Source of the DNA: CAMYLR01 sp039590215 | GTDB taxonomy: Bacteria; Gemmatimonadota; Gemmatimonadetes; JACCXV01; JAHWKZ01 | Length of the DNA stretch: 31,608 bases | Assembly: GCA_039590215.1 (NCBI GenBank) | Contig: JBDHFX010000010.1 | Span: 1-31,608 of the forward strand | Direction: 5' to 3' | Shown here: piece after piece, positions 15,440 through 23,459 of the stretch | How positions within the stretch are numbered: the stretch's first letter is position 1 | Layout of the letters: each line of letters starts with the position of its first letter | Translations under genes and position numbers: made by a program | The notes under the pieces: generated by a model | What the model saw: the letters and a program-made list of their open reading frames with translations, nothing else | Told to the model about the DNA's origin: nothing | Database searches by the model: none

Positions 15440-16423
15440 TCAGAGGTCGATCTCGCGCCCGCGGTCGGTGTCGAGCGCCTTTTGGTACGCGTGATACGCG
15501 GCGGCCAGGTCCTCGACGGCTACGCCGAGCGATTTGAACAGCGTGATCTGGTCCGGAGCGCTCCGACCTTTGATGCGACCCGACACGAGCTCCCCGATCT
15601 CGCCGACGATATGGTCGTCGTCAATCGCTCCTTCGGCCTTCGGGATTAGAAAATCACCGGCCTCGTTGAGCGCCGACTCGCGACAATCGACGAAGAGCCG
15701 GGAGCGGACGACAGCGCCCGTGTCGAGCTCACGGGCAGCAGGGAAACACGCGCCCACGGCGTTGATGTGGGCACCCGGCGACAGCCACTCGCCATACAAC
15801 ACCGGTTCGCGTGCCGACGTGGTCGTGCAAATCACGTCGGCTCCATCGACGGCTTCACGAGCGGAGAGCGCGACATCGATTCGGATATCACAGCGATCAG
15901 AGTGCTCGGCAGCGAACGCGCGAGCATGGTCTTCCGATCGACTGTAAACGACCGCTGCCGCGATCGGTCGCACCACTCGCATCGCATCCAGATGGCTCCC
16001 GGCCTGTACGCCGGAGCCAAGGATCGTCAACCGATCGGCGCCCTCACGCGCCAGCAGCCGGGTCGCGACGCCGCTGGCCGCCGCCGTGCGGATGGCGGTG
16101 ATCGCACTGGCATCGACGATCGCCAGCGGCCGCCCGTGCTCCAACTCGAACAGCATCACCGCCCCCTGGTGGGAGTCGTATGGCGTCCCCTCGTTGTCTG
16201 GCATCACAGTCAAAATTTTGATGCCGCTGACCGGCGGCGATCTCGTGACCGCCGGCATCAACCCGAGTAGCCCGGCGCCGTTCGGAAACCGCACCAGCGA
16301 GCGCAACGGGTTGACCGATTCGTCTTGCGACAGCGCCGCCAGCGCGTGGGCGACAACATCGATGCATTCGTCCATCGGGAGAAGTGCTTCGACATCGCTT
16401 CCGCTTAGCGTTCGCACCTTCAT
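15440..16423 (-). CDS. Ornithine cyclodeaminase/mu-crystallin family NAD(P)-dependent enzyme
   Basis: The family includes ornithine and lysine cyclodeaminases, imine reductases (including iminosuccinate reductase), alanine dehydrogenase and ectoine-cluster EutC. The 327-residue product starts at ATG 16423, which overlaps the preceding stop (ATGA). An upstream in-frame extension is unsupported. Visible marks are the substrate block VSGIKILTVMPDN, the Rossmann loop LGSGVQAGSH, DVICTTTS and the C-terminal KSLGVAVEDLAAA. It sits between two threonine-dehydratase-like paralogues, so it may reduce or deaminate an imine or amino acid made by them. True ornithine activity is not implied. Confidence 0.85.
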   Translation of the reverse strand: MKVRTLSGSDVEALLPMDECIDVVAHALAALSQDESVNPLRSLVRFPNGAGLLGLMPAVTRSPPVSGIKILTVMPDNEGTPYDSHQGAVMLFELEHGRPLAIVDASAITAIRTAAASGVATRLLAREGADRLTILGSGVQAGSHLDAMRVVRPIAAAVVYSRSEDHARAFAAEHSDRCDIRIDVALSAREAVDGADVICTTTSAREPVLYGEWLSPGAHINAVGACFPAARELDTGAVVRSRLFVDCRESALNEAGDFLIPKAEGAIDDDHIVGEIGELVSGRIKGRSAPDQITLFKSLGVAVEDLAAAYHAYQKALDTDRGREIDL

Positions 16424-17391
16424 TGTGGCTTCTTCAGTCCTCCAAAAATCTCGGCCAAGGTCGCCAGGTCGACGTTGCCACCCGACACGATAGACACGAC
16501 CCGCGCGCCGTCGCTCAAGGCGATCCGCCCGGAGAGAATCGCCGCGGTTGCGGCCGCGCCTGAGCCCTCCACGATCAGCTTGCAACGCGTCAGAAGGAGT
16601 TCCATCGCCGCGGCGATTTCGGCCTCGCTCACGACAACAACGTCGTCCACCGCACGCTGGGCGATTTCGAGCGGCAGACGACCGACGAACGGTGGCGTCA
16701 TGCCATCGGCCAGCGTCGGCTGGGGCCGCGGCACGGTCACTGGTCGACCCGCCTCGAGCGCCGGCCCGAGGCCCGGCCCAGCCTCCAGCTCAACCGCGAT
16801 TACGCGCACCTCCGGTCGAAGTGCTTTCACCGCCGAAGCCACGCCACCCAACAACCCACCACCGCCGACCGGCACGACCACCACGTCGACGTCGGGAACG
16901 TCCTCGACGATCTCGAGCCCGGTCGTTCCCGCGCCAGCCAACACGACGGGGTCGTCAAATGGGTGCACAAACGTCGCGCCTCGAGCCTCGCGCTCCTCCT
17001 CGACACGATCAAACAGCGTAGCCCGATCGGCTTGAAGAATCGCCTCGGCTCCGTAGTCCTTTACCGCGTCGATCTTCGATTGCGGCGCGTCGGTTGGCAT
17101 GACCACCGCGCACGGCGCGCCGACCTCGCGTGCCGCCCACGCAACTCCCTGAGCGTGATTGCCGGCCGAGGTCGTGATGAGACCGGCGCCCTGCTCGCCG
17201 GGGCTGAGCGACTCAATCTTGTTGAGGGCTCCCCGCGGTTTGAACGACCCGGTCTTTTGGAAAGACTCACATTTGAGGTGAAGTCGGACCCCGACACGAT
17301 CGCCGAGCGTCGTGCTGGTCACGATCGGTGTGCGGTGCACGCGGCCCTTGATTCGCGCCGCCGCTGCTCGAATCTCGGTCAGCTCGATCAA
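16420..17391 (-). CDS. PLP-dependent threonine dehydratase-like enzyme (paralogue 2)
   Basis: Fold-type II PLP enzyme, 323 residues from a TTG at 17391. The open frame extends to 17460, but that part overlaps the cupin gene and is not conserved. Key sites are GSFKPRG (PLP lysine), TTSAGNHAQG, VGGGGLLGG and IVSGGNVD. It keeps the usual His in GNHAQG that paralogue 1 has changed to Met, so the two probably differ in substrate. There is no ACT domain, so it is a catabolic type. The start lacks a clear Shine-Dalgarno and sits four nt after the cupin stop. The stop overlaps the OCD start. Confidence 0.82.
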   Translation of the reverse strand: MIELTEIRAAAARIKGRVHRTPIVTSTTLGDRVGVRLHLKCESFQKTGSFKPRGALNKIESLSPGEQGAGLITTSAGNHAQGVAWAAREVGAPCAVVMPTDAPQSKIDAVKDYGAEAILQADRATLFDRVEEEREARGATFVHPFDDPVVLAGAGTTGLEIVEDVPDVDVVVVPVGGGGLLGGVASAVKALRPEVRVIAVELEAGPGLGPALEAGRPVTVPRPQPTLADGMTPPFVGRLPLEIAQRAVDDVVVVSEAEIAAAMELLLTRCKLIVEGSGAAATAAILSGRIALSDGARVVSIVSGGNVDLATLAEIFGGLKKPQ

Positions 17392-17395
17392 CTGA

Positions 17396-17758
17396 TTAGG
17401 TGGCTTCGTCGATGATCTCGATGTGGTCGGGACGATTCGGGACGACGCACAGGAATTCAAACCGCTCGTTCCCCTCTACCTCATACCAGTGAGCCGTCCC
17501 GGCGGGGATATACACCACGCTTCCCGCCTCTACGTGAACCACGTCATCACCGATCCCAATCTGAGCCCGGCCTGCCAGCACGTACTGCTCGTGCTCAATG
17601 GTGTTGGTGTGGTTTGGCATCCCGCCGCCAGGTTCCATGATGAACCGCCGCAGCGCAAAGTTCGGTGCCTCATCGGGCCCGATTAAGACTTGGCACTGGG
17701 TACCAGTGCCCGCGCCTACCGGCTCAGAGGCGACGTCATTTGCGCGCTTGATGATCAT
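17396..17758 (-). CDS. Small single-domain cupin
   Basis: Beta-barrel cupin_2 protein of 120 residues. Motif 1 reads PNHTNTIEHEQYVLAG (His50, Asn52, Glu55, His56, Glu57) and motif 2 reads VYIPAGTAHWY (His90). Position 52, often a metal-binding His in cupins, is Asn. Cupins of this size can be small dioxygenases, isomerases, metal-binding accessory proteins or sensors; none can be chosen from sequence. The ATG overlaps the upstream ICMT-like stop (TAATG). Its place in the ureide/amino-acid operon suggests a catabolic or accessory role. Confidence 0.82.
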   Translation of the reverse strand: MIIKRANDVASEPVGAGTGTQCQVLIGPDEAPNFALRRFIMEPGGGMPNHTNTIEHEQYVLAGRAQIGIGDDVVHVEAGSVVYIPAGTAHWYEVEGNERFEFLCVVPNRPDHIEIIDEAT

Positions 17759-18159
17759 TAATAGACGCTTGGAATGAGTCGCTTCGTCCGCGCGCTGTAC
17801 TCCGTGTAATTGGCTCCCAGAGCGTCAACCAACGCCTTCTCCTCGACTCGAACGCGATACATGATGGCAGCGGTGACCGGCACGAGCAGCGCGGTCAGGG
17901 CGAGCCAGTCACCAAACGCCAAACCGAAGCCGATAAATGCGATCAGCGCTCCGGTGTAGGATGGGTGTCGCAACCACCGATAGGGTCCACCCTGAACAAC
18001 TTCGTGGCTCTGCTTAATGGAAACGTCGACCGTGAAGAAGCGGCCAAGCGTGAGGATCGACCACCACCGAATGATCACCCCCGGGGCGCGGCGGACGATG
18101 ACCATCAACACCTCGCCGATTCCCCATGCCAGGAAGACGTACTGAAAAACCTGCTCCAT
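17758..18159 (-). CDS. Isoprenylcysteine carboxyl methyltransferase (ICMT)/PEMT-like membrane methyltransferase
   Basis: Small integral-membrane methyltransferase-like protein of 133 residues, shorter than many relatives (150-200). The family signature GPYRWLRHPSYTG (residues about 58-70) and the C-terminal RVRVEEKAL and YSARTKRLIP are clear; they form the SAM-binding region. There are about four hydrophobic segments. Bacterial members methylate unknown acceptors or phospholipids. It is coupled by one-base overlaps to the aldehyde dehydrogenase upstream (ATGA) and the cupin downstream (TAATG). Its role in this catabolic operon is not evident. Confidence 0.83.
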   Translation of the reverse strand: MEQVFQYVFLAWGIGEVLMVIVRRAPGVIIRWWSILTLGRFFTVDVSIKQSHEVVQGGPYRWLRHPSYTGALIAFIGFGLAFGDWLALTALLVPVTAAIMYRVRVEEKALVDALGANYTEYSARTKRLIPSVY

Positions 18160-19646
18160 CAGTAGAACAGGCTCTCACGCTTCTCGCCCGTGTAGTCGAT
18201 GTACACGGTTTTCCACTCGCTGTAGAAATCGATCGCGGTTTTTCCCATCTCCCGCATGCCAACGCCGGTCGCCTTGGTGCCACCAAACGGCAGTTGCGCC
18301 TCACCACCCATGGTCGGCGAGTTGACGTGCGTGATGCCGGTGTCGATGCCGCGTATGAAGCGGAACGCGCGCGAGTTATCCGCGGTGTAGATCGACGACG
18401 TCAAGCCGTACTGGGTGTTGTTGCAGACCTCGAGCCCGGTTTCGAAGTCGGGTACGCGAATGATCGCTAGAACCGGTCCGAAGATCTCCTCCTGCGCGAG
18501 CCGGCTGTCGGGATCGACCCGATCGAACACCGTCGGCTGCACGAAGTATCCATCCGCGTGCTCGGGTCCGGTGAGCGCCTGGCCGCCGACCAAACATTCG
18601 GAGCCTTCTTGCTTGCCAATCTCGATGTATTCGAGCACGGTGTCGTACTGCGACTGGTCGACCGAGGGTCCCATGTCGGTCTCGCTGGCCATACCGTCGC
18701 CGATTACGATTCCCGAAGCGTATTCGACCACACGCGCGACGAACTCGTCGGCGATTTCGCCGACCACCACCGCCCGCGACGTGGCCGTACACCGCTGACC
18801 GGTCGAGCCAAACGCGCCCTGGACGGTGCCCTCAACCGCGAGCTCGAGATCGGCGTCCTCCAACACCAGTACGGGGTTCTTACCGCCCATCTCGCACTGC
18901 ACCTTCTTCAAGCGTTGCGCCCCATCCACGTAGAGTCCCACCCCGATCTCATTGGAGCCGGTGAACGACAGCGCCTTAACCCGTGGGTCCTCGACGATCG
19001 TCTGCCCCACCTTCGAGCCGCTCCCGTAGATCAGATTCACGACACCTTTCGGGACGCCGGCCTCGACAAACATCCCGATCACTAACTCCGCCGTCTCTGG
19101 CGTCAACGAGGCGGGCTTGAAAACGACCGTGTTCCCCGCCACCAGCGCCGGGGCGATCTTCCACCCTGGGATCGCTACCGGGAAGTTCCACGGCGTGATC
19201 GCACCGACGACGCCGATCGGTTCGCGCACCGTGTAGGCGAATGTGTTGGCTAGCTCGGAAGGCATCGTGTCACCGTCGAGCCGCATTCCCTCGCCGGCCA
19301 TGAACTCGAGGACGTTGAGTGTCTTCTGAACTTCGCCCCTGGCTTCGGGGAGGATTTTGCCCTCCTCGCGGGTCAGCGAACCGGCGAGCTCATCGGCGCG
19401 CTTGGTCATCAAGCGATGAACGCGAGAGATCAATCGACCGCGCTCCGGAGCTGGGGTTGCTCGCCATCCAGAGAGCGCCCGTTCGGCGGCGGAGATCGCC
19501 GCCTCGGTCTCGTCCTTCGAAGACAGCGGGAACTCGCCTATGACGTCATTCGTATTGGCAGGGTTGACGTTGGGCGCCCAGTCACCGGTCTCGGTCTCCC
19601 GCCACTCGCCGTCGATGTAGTTCCGATAGCGACGCCTGGTGCTCAT
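18159..19646 (-). CDS. NAD(P)-dependent aldehyde dehydrogenase
   Basis: Oxidises an aldehyde to the acid. The 495-residue product (ATG 19646) has the full ALDH set: TPWNFP (Asn154), CEMGGKNP (Glu252), GQRCTATS with nucleophile Cys286, and EEIFGPVLAI. The C-terminal block NSPTMGGEAQLPFGGTKATG resembles alpha-ketoglutaric-semialdehyde-type dehydrogenases. In this operon, after a beta-alanine/AGXT2-type aminotransferase, a plausible substrate is a semialdehyde such as malonate or methylmalonate semialdehyde; this is inference. An upstream in-frame extension to 19763 overlaps the preceding gene and is not conserved. Both ends overlap neighbours (ATGA). Confidence 0.9.
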   Translation of the reverse strand: MSTRRRYRNYIDGEWRETETGDWAPNVNPANTNDVIGEFPLSSKDETEAAISAAERALSGWRATPAPERGRLISRVHRLMTKRADELAGSLTREEGKILPEARGEVQKTLNVLEFMAGEGMRLDGDTMPSELANTFAYTVREPIGVVGAITPWNFPVAIPGWKIAPALVAGNTVVFKPASLTPETAELVIGMFVEAGVPKGVVNLIYGSGSKVGQTIVEDPRVKALSFTGSNEIGVGLYVDGAQRLKKVQCEMGGKNPVLVLEDADLELAVEGTVQGAFGSTGQRCTATSRAVVVGEIADEFVARVVEYASGIVIGDGMASETDMGPSVDQSQYDTVLEYIEIGKQEGSECLVGGQALTGPEHADGYFVQPTVFDRVDPDSRLAQEEIFGPVLAIIRVPDFETGLEVCNNTQYGLTSSIYTADNSRAFRFIRGIDTGITHVNSPTMGGEAQLPFGGTKATGVGMREMGKTAIDFYSEWKTVYIDYTGEKRESLFY

Positions 19647-20011
19647 CACGACTCGGCCTCTCCAGCTTCCATGTTGGCGACGTTTCGGAAGCGCCATGAC
19701 ACCAGCAACAGGCTCAGCACGAGCAACACGTTGAGGTACACGACCGTCTCCAGCGTTTGCCATTCCAAGAGAAGCATCAGGAACATGGAGAACGTCTGGA
19801 GCAGCGCCGCCAGCATGAAGATGTACGACATCCCCCTGGGCTCGAGCCGAACCGCCAACATGCCGATCAGCATCACCGCCAGGACGGCGTACAACATCCA
19901 GGCCGCCACGCGGTCGGCGATCGCCAGCGGGCTCTCGAACTCACCCAAGAGATAGAAGTACAGCGCGAAGACTGGCACTGTGAGAAGTAGCGCTCCGGTA
20001 CGGGGGCTCAA
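19646..20011 (-). CDS. Small four-helix membrane protein, unknown function
   Basis: About 121 residues from a TTG at 20011, which lies 13 nt after the aminotransferase stop. Earlier in-frame starts would run into that gene. Four hydrophobic segments are visible, beginning GALLLTVPVFALYFYLLGEF and ending with a segment before WRFRNVANME. No family is recognised. It could be a transport accessory subunit, but nothing in the sequence proves that. The stop overlaps the aldehyde dehydrogenase ATG. The start is uncertain. Confidence 0.6.
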   Translation of the reverse strand: MSPRTGALLLTVPVFALYFYLLGEFESPLAIADRVAAWMLYAVLAVMLIGMLAVRLEPRGMSYIFMLAALLQTFSMFLMLLLEWQTLETVVYLNVLLVLSLLLVSWRFRNVANMEAGEAES

Positions 20012-20024
20012 GCAGCTACCCTGG

Positions 20025-21347
20025 CTATCCGATGGCCGCGAAGCTGTCGTCGAGGATCTCCACCGCCCGATCGACATCGTCGCCGCCGATGTTTAGGCAT
20101 GGCGCGACCCGCACGACGTTGCCGTAGAGCCCGCCCTTGCCGATCAGAAGGCCGCGCTTCTTCGTCTCTTCCATGAGCTGCACGATCTCCTTCACGGCCG
20201 GTTCCTTGGTCTGACGATCGGTTACCATCTCGATCCCCTGCATGAGCCCCATGCCGCGGACGTCGCCGATCAGCGCGTGCTTCTCCTGGAGCTTCTCCAA
20301 GCCGGCGCGCAAACGCTGCCCTTGAGTTTCGGCGTTCTCGACCAGGTTCTCCTCCTCGATCACTTGAACGGTCGCGCTCGACGCGGCGCACGCCACCGGG
20401 TTCCCACCAAACGTCGACAACGTCAGGCCCTCCCACTTGGCTGCGATGTCGGGCGTCGTCACTGTTACCCCCATCGGCATCCCGTTGGCGACGCCCTTGG
20501 CCATTGTCATGATGTCGGGTGTGACCCCGTAGTGCTCGATGCCCCACCACTTCCCACCCGTCCGGCCCCAACCGGTCTGAACCTCGTCGGCAATCAGCAG
20601 CCCCTCATGACGGCGCACGATCTCGGCCGCGATTTGAAAGTACTCCACGGGCGGCGTGATAAAGCCGCCGACGCCCAGGATCGGTTCAGCGATCATGCAC
20701 GCGACCCGACCCGGGGTGGTGGTCTTGATCAACTCCTCCAGATCCTCGGCACACGCCACCCCGCACGATGGGTACTCGAGCTTGAGCGGGCAACGATAGC
20801 AGTAGGGCGCGAGCGCGTGCTTGATGCCGGAGATGTAGTCAACGCTTCGCCACGGCGCGTGCGCGGTCAACGTCACTGCCAACATCGAGCGACCCGCGTA
20901 GGCATGGCGCAAGGCAATCACGGCTTGGTTGCCGGTCGCCGCCTTGGCCAGCATGATCGCCGTCTCGTCGGCCTCAGTGCCGCTATTGGTAAAGAACGTC
21001 TTGGACAGATCGCCGGGCGTGACTGAAGCGATCTTCTCAGCCAACTCGACGATCGGCCCGGTTGGGTAGAGCGTCGACGTATGAACGAGCGTTTCGGCCT
21101 GCTGCTGGATCGCTTGCGTGACGGTCGGGTGACAGTGACCGACCGAAACGGTCAGAATTCCGCCAAAGAAATCGAGGTACTCGTTGCCGTCATAGTCGTA
21201 AAGGAACTGGCCCCGCCCACGAGCCAACGGTAACGGTGTCTCGTAGTACCGTATGACCGCATCCCACAAATAGCGATCGTGGGCAGCGTTGATCTCTGCA
21301 GCGCGGTTGGCGGTCGCGATCGATCCGCCGTTGCTCGAATCCGTCAT
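20025..21347 (-). CDS. Class III PLP aminotransferase (AGXT2 / beta-alanine-pyruvate type)
   Basis: Transfers an amino group from an omega- or alpha-amino acid to pyruvate or glyoxylate. The 440-residue product has SVGHCHP (68-74), TNSGTEADE (120-128), LIADEVQTGWGRTG with Asp254 for the ring nitrogen, and the PLP lysine Lys284 in MAKGVANGMP. The overall pattern is that of alanine-glyoxylate aminotransferase 2. This family accepts beta-alanine and D-3-aminoisobutyrate, the end products of reductive pyrimidine catabolism. It lies 25 nt downstream of the nitrilase-fold carbamoylase, which supports that role. Exact substrates are inferred. Confidence 0.9.
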   Translation of the reverse strand: MTDSSNGGSIATANRAAEINAAHDRYLWDAVIRYYETPLPLARGRGQFLYDYDGNEYLDFFGGILTVSVGHCHPTVTQAIQQQAETLVHTSTLYPTGPIVELAEKIASVTPGDLSKTFFTNSGTEADETAIMLAKAATGNQAVIALRHAYAGRSMLAVTLTAHAPWRSVDYISGIKHALAPYCYRCPLKLEYPSCGVACAEDLEELIKTTTPGRVACMIAEPILGVGGFITPPVEYFQIAAEIVRRHEGLLIADEVQTGWGRTGGKWWGIEHYGVTPDIMTMAKGVANGMPMGVTVTTPDIAAKWEGLTLSTFGGNPVACAASSATVQVIEEENLVENAETQGQRLRAGLEKLQEKHALIGDVRGMGLMQGIEMVTDRQTKEPAVKEIVQLMEETKKRGLLIGKGGLYGNVVRVAPCLNIGGDDVDRAVEILDDSFAAIG

Positions 21348-21372
21348 TTCTGCTCGCTTTCGTCGATGATCG

Positions 21373-22248
21373 TCACAGCAGCGCGGCGATCTCGTCGTAC
21401 GTTTCCGGTCGCCGATCGCGGAAGAACTGCCACGTCTGACGAACTTCCTCGATTATGTCGAGGTCGAGGTCAGCAACGACGACGGCGTCGCGATCACGCG
21501 GTGCCTGAGCGATTATCTGCCCGCGCGGGTCGGCAAAGTACGACTTACCGTAAAACTCGCCGATGTCCCACGGGTTCTCGTGCCCAACGCGATTGATAGC
21601 GCCAATGAAATACCCGTTGGCGACCGCGTGAGCCGGCTGCTCCAACTCCCACAAGTACTCTGAGAGCCCTGCCACGGTGGCCGATGGGTTGAAAACGATC
21701 TCCGCGCCGTTCAGTCCCAGGATCCGCGCGCCTTCGGGAAAGTGACGATCGTAACAGATGTAGACGCCGACATTGCCGAACGCTGTCTCGAACACCGGAT
21801 AGCCCAGGTTGCCAGGCTTGAAGAAGAACTTCTCCCAGAACCCTGGAGCGCAGTGCGGGATGTGATGTTTGCGGTACTTCCCGAGATACGACCCATCGGC
21901 GTCGTAGACGGCGGCGGTGTTGTAGTAGACCCCGGTGATCTCCTGTTCGTACACCGGGAGGACGAGCACCATCCCGTGCTCCCGCGCCTGGTCCGCGAAC
22001 AGCTGGCAAGTCGGCCCATCAGGAACAGCCTCGGTGAGGCGGTACCACTTCGCGTCCTGGTCGGCGCAGAAGTACGGTCCGTAGAAGAGCTCCTGCAGAC
22101 AGCACACCTGCACCCCGCGCTCGGCAGCCTCGGCTAGCAGGACCAGGTGCTTGTCGATCATCGCCTGCTTGATTTCGTCCATCGGCCGGCTGGCGTCACC
22201 ATTAGGGATCGCCGCCTGGATCAAACCACCTTTGACCACTCTCGCCAT
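21373..22248 (-). CDS. Nitrilase-superfamily N-carbamoyl amino acid hydrolase (beta-ureidopropionase-like)
   Basis: Hydrolyses an N-carbamoyl amino acid to amino acid, CO2 and ammonia. The 291-residue product carries the Glu-Lys-Cys triad: Glu53 in LQELFYGPYF, Lys127 in KYRKHHIPH and Cys165 in YICYDRHFPEGAR. The last motif and the length fit beta-ureidopropionase/N-carbamoylputrescine-type amidases rather than true nitrilases. It is the first gene of the operon and pairs functionally with the terminal dihydropyrimidinase. N-carbamoylputrescine is an alternative substrate, less likely given that partner. The ATG at 22248 has a GGAGG at 22257-22253. Confidence 0.9.
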   Translation of the reverse strand: MARVVKGGLIQAAIPNGDASRPMDEIKQAMIDKHLVLLAEAAERGVQVCCLQELFYGPYFCADQDAKWYRLTEAVPDGPTCQLFADQAREHGMVLVLPVYEQEITGVYYNTAAVYDADGSYLGKYRKHHIPHCAPGFWEKFFFKPGNLGYPVFETAFGNVGVYICYDRHFPEGARILGLNGAEIVFNPSATVAGLSEYLWELEQPAHAVANGYFIGAINRVGHENPWDIGEFYGKSYFADPRGQIIAQAPRDRDAVVVADLDLDIIEEVRQTWQFFRDRRPETYDEIAALL

Positions 22249-22252
22249 GATG

Positions 22253-22257
22253 CCTCC
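22253..22257 (-). promoter_or_regulatory. Shine-Dalgarno for the first gene of the ureide operon
   Basis: GGAGG on the minus strand, four nt before the ATG at 22248, supports this start. The divergent gap 22249-22422 shows no convincing promoter on either strand. Confidence 0.7.
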
Positions 22258-22422
22258 ATGAGGATATCGTCGTTCGTGCTATACCTGTAATCTTAGCTGG
22301 CACCCGGTCATCGTGCGACCAACCGCCTTGGCGAGCGGCGGTTATGAACGCCACCTGCTCGTTGAACGTTCTTGTTGGCGACACCAAACTCACATCCTCC
22401 ACTCTGCATCCACGGGGTGATC

Positions 22423-23442
22423 ATGCGAAAGGCATTGCGCGTAGCGGTCCCGGTCCTTCTGCTCGCCGGCACGGCAGCCCCGGCGTGGGCCCAACCCGAG
22501 CTGAGCGGCACACTGGTCGTGACCAACAAGGGCGACCACACGGCGACGATTCTAGACGCTGAATCAGGCACTGTGCTGGCCACATTGCCGACCGGTCGAG
22601 GACCTCATGAGGTCGCCGTCTCTCACGATGGCCGGTGGGCTGTCGCGACGAACTACGGCGTACGCGGGGCGCCGGGCAACTCGCTCACCGTATTCGACCT
22701 CGAGACGCTGGAGGTAAAGCGAACGATCGATCTTGGAGAGCATCAGCGGCCGCACGGGGCGGCATTCCTACCGGACGATTCCCTGCTAGCGGTGACCTCT
22801 GAGGCGAGTCAGGCGGTGTTGCTGGTGGACATCGCCAACGCTGTCGTCGTCGGAACGATGCCGACTCAACAGGCGGCGTCCCACATGCTCGCGCTGGTTC
22901 CCGACGGGAGCCGCATCTATACCACCAACATCCGCGACGGGACGCTCACCGAGCTCGACGTTGCCTCGCGAGCGTCGCTCCGCGTCATGCCGGTGGCCCC
23001 GGTTGTCGAGGGGCTAGCGGTGACACCCACCGGCGACGAAGTGTGGGTTGGCAGCAACGAGGATAAGACGGTGAGCGTGTTCAACGTCGAGAGAGGTGAA
23101 GTCGCTGCCGAGCTGGCGGGGTTTGGCTTCCCCTACCGAATCAGCATCACGCCCGATGGCGCGCTGGCAATCGTCGCCGACCCGGTCCGAAGCGAGGTCT
23201 GGTTGTTCGATGTCGCGACGCGCGAGGAGCGGGCGCGAGTATCGGTGTCTGACACTGCGGGCGCGGGGGAGTCACCTTCGCCCCAGGGGATCACGATTTC
23301 ACGCGATGGCCAGGTCGCCTACGTTACGCTCGGCGGCCGCGATCAGGTCGCCGCGATCGACCTCGAAACGGCGTCGATCTTGGCCACCATGCCGACCGGC
23401 GCTGAACCAGACGGGATCGGGTACTCACCGCTGACGCGCTGA
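22423..23442 (+). CDS. Exported YncE-like beta-propeller protein
   Basis: Predicted secreted or periplasmic seven-bladed beta-propeller, 339 residues. A signal peptide is evident (MRKALR, hydrophobic core, cleavage after AWA near residue 24). Blades repeat the pattern VVTNKGDHTATILD, LPTGRGPHEVAVSHDG and VAVSHDGRWAVATNYG. Such repeats occur in YncE/YVTN proteins, which bind DNA, quinone cofactors or cell-surface partners; the role here is unknown. The ATG at 22423 was chosen for the signal peptide; an in-frame start at 22372 gives no better leader. It stands alone on the plus strand between two minus-strand operons and converges with caiB at 17 nt. Confidence 0.83.
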   Translation: MRKALRVAVPVLLLAGTAAPAWAQPELSGTLVVTNKGDHTATILDAESGTVLATLPTGRGPHEVAVSHDGRWAVATNYGVRGAPGNSLTVFDLETLEVKRTIDLGEHQRPHGAAFLPDDSLLAVTSEASQAVLLVDIANAVVVGTMPTQQAASHMLALVPDGSRIYTTNIRDGTLTELDVASRASLRVMPVAPVVEGLAVTPTGDEVWVGSNEDKTVSVFNVERGEVAAELAGFGFPYRISITPDGALAIVADPVRSEVWLFDVATREERARVSVSDTAGAGESPSPQGITISRDGQVAYVTLGGRDQVAAIDLETASILATMPTGAEPDGIGYSPLTR

Positions 23443-23459
23443 ATCGCAATCCGTCGCGT

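Noticed and set aside
14473..17391. Beta-hydroxyaspartate cycle (BhcABCD)
   Set aside because: The dehydratase and OCD-like parts fit, but no BhcC aldolase is present and the aminotransferase is class III of AGXT2 type.
13050..22248. Ectoine degradation cluster
   Set aside because: EutB/EutC-like, aminotransferase and ALDH genes are present, but no ectoine hydrolase or deacetylase, while dihydropyrimidinase and carbamoylase are.
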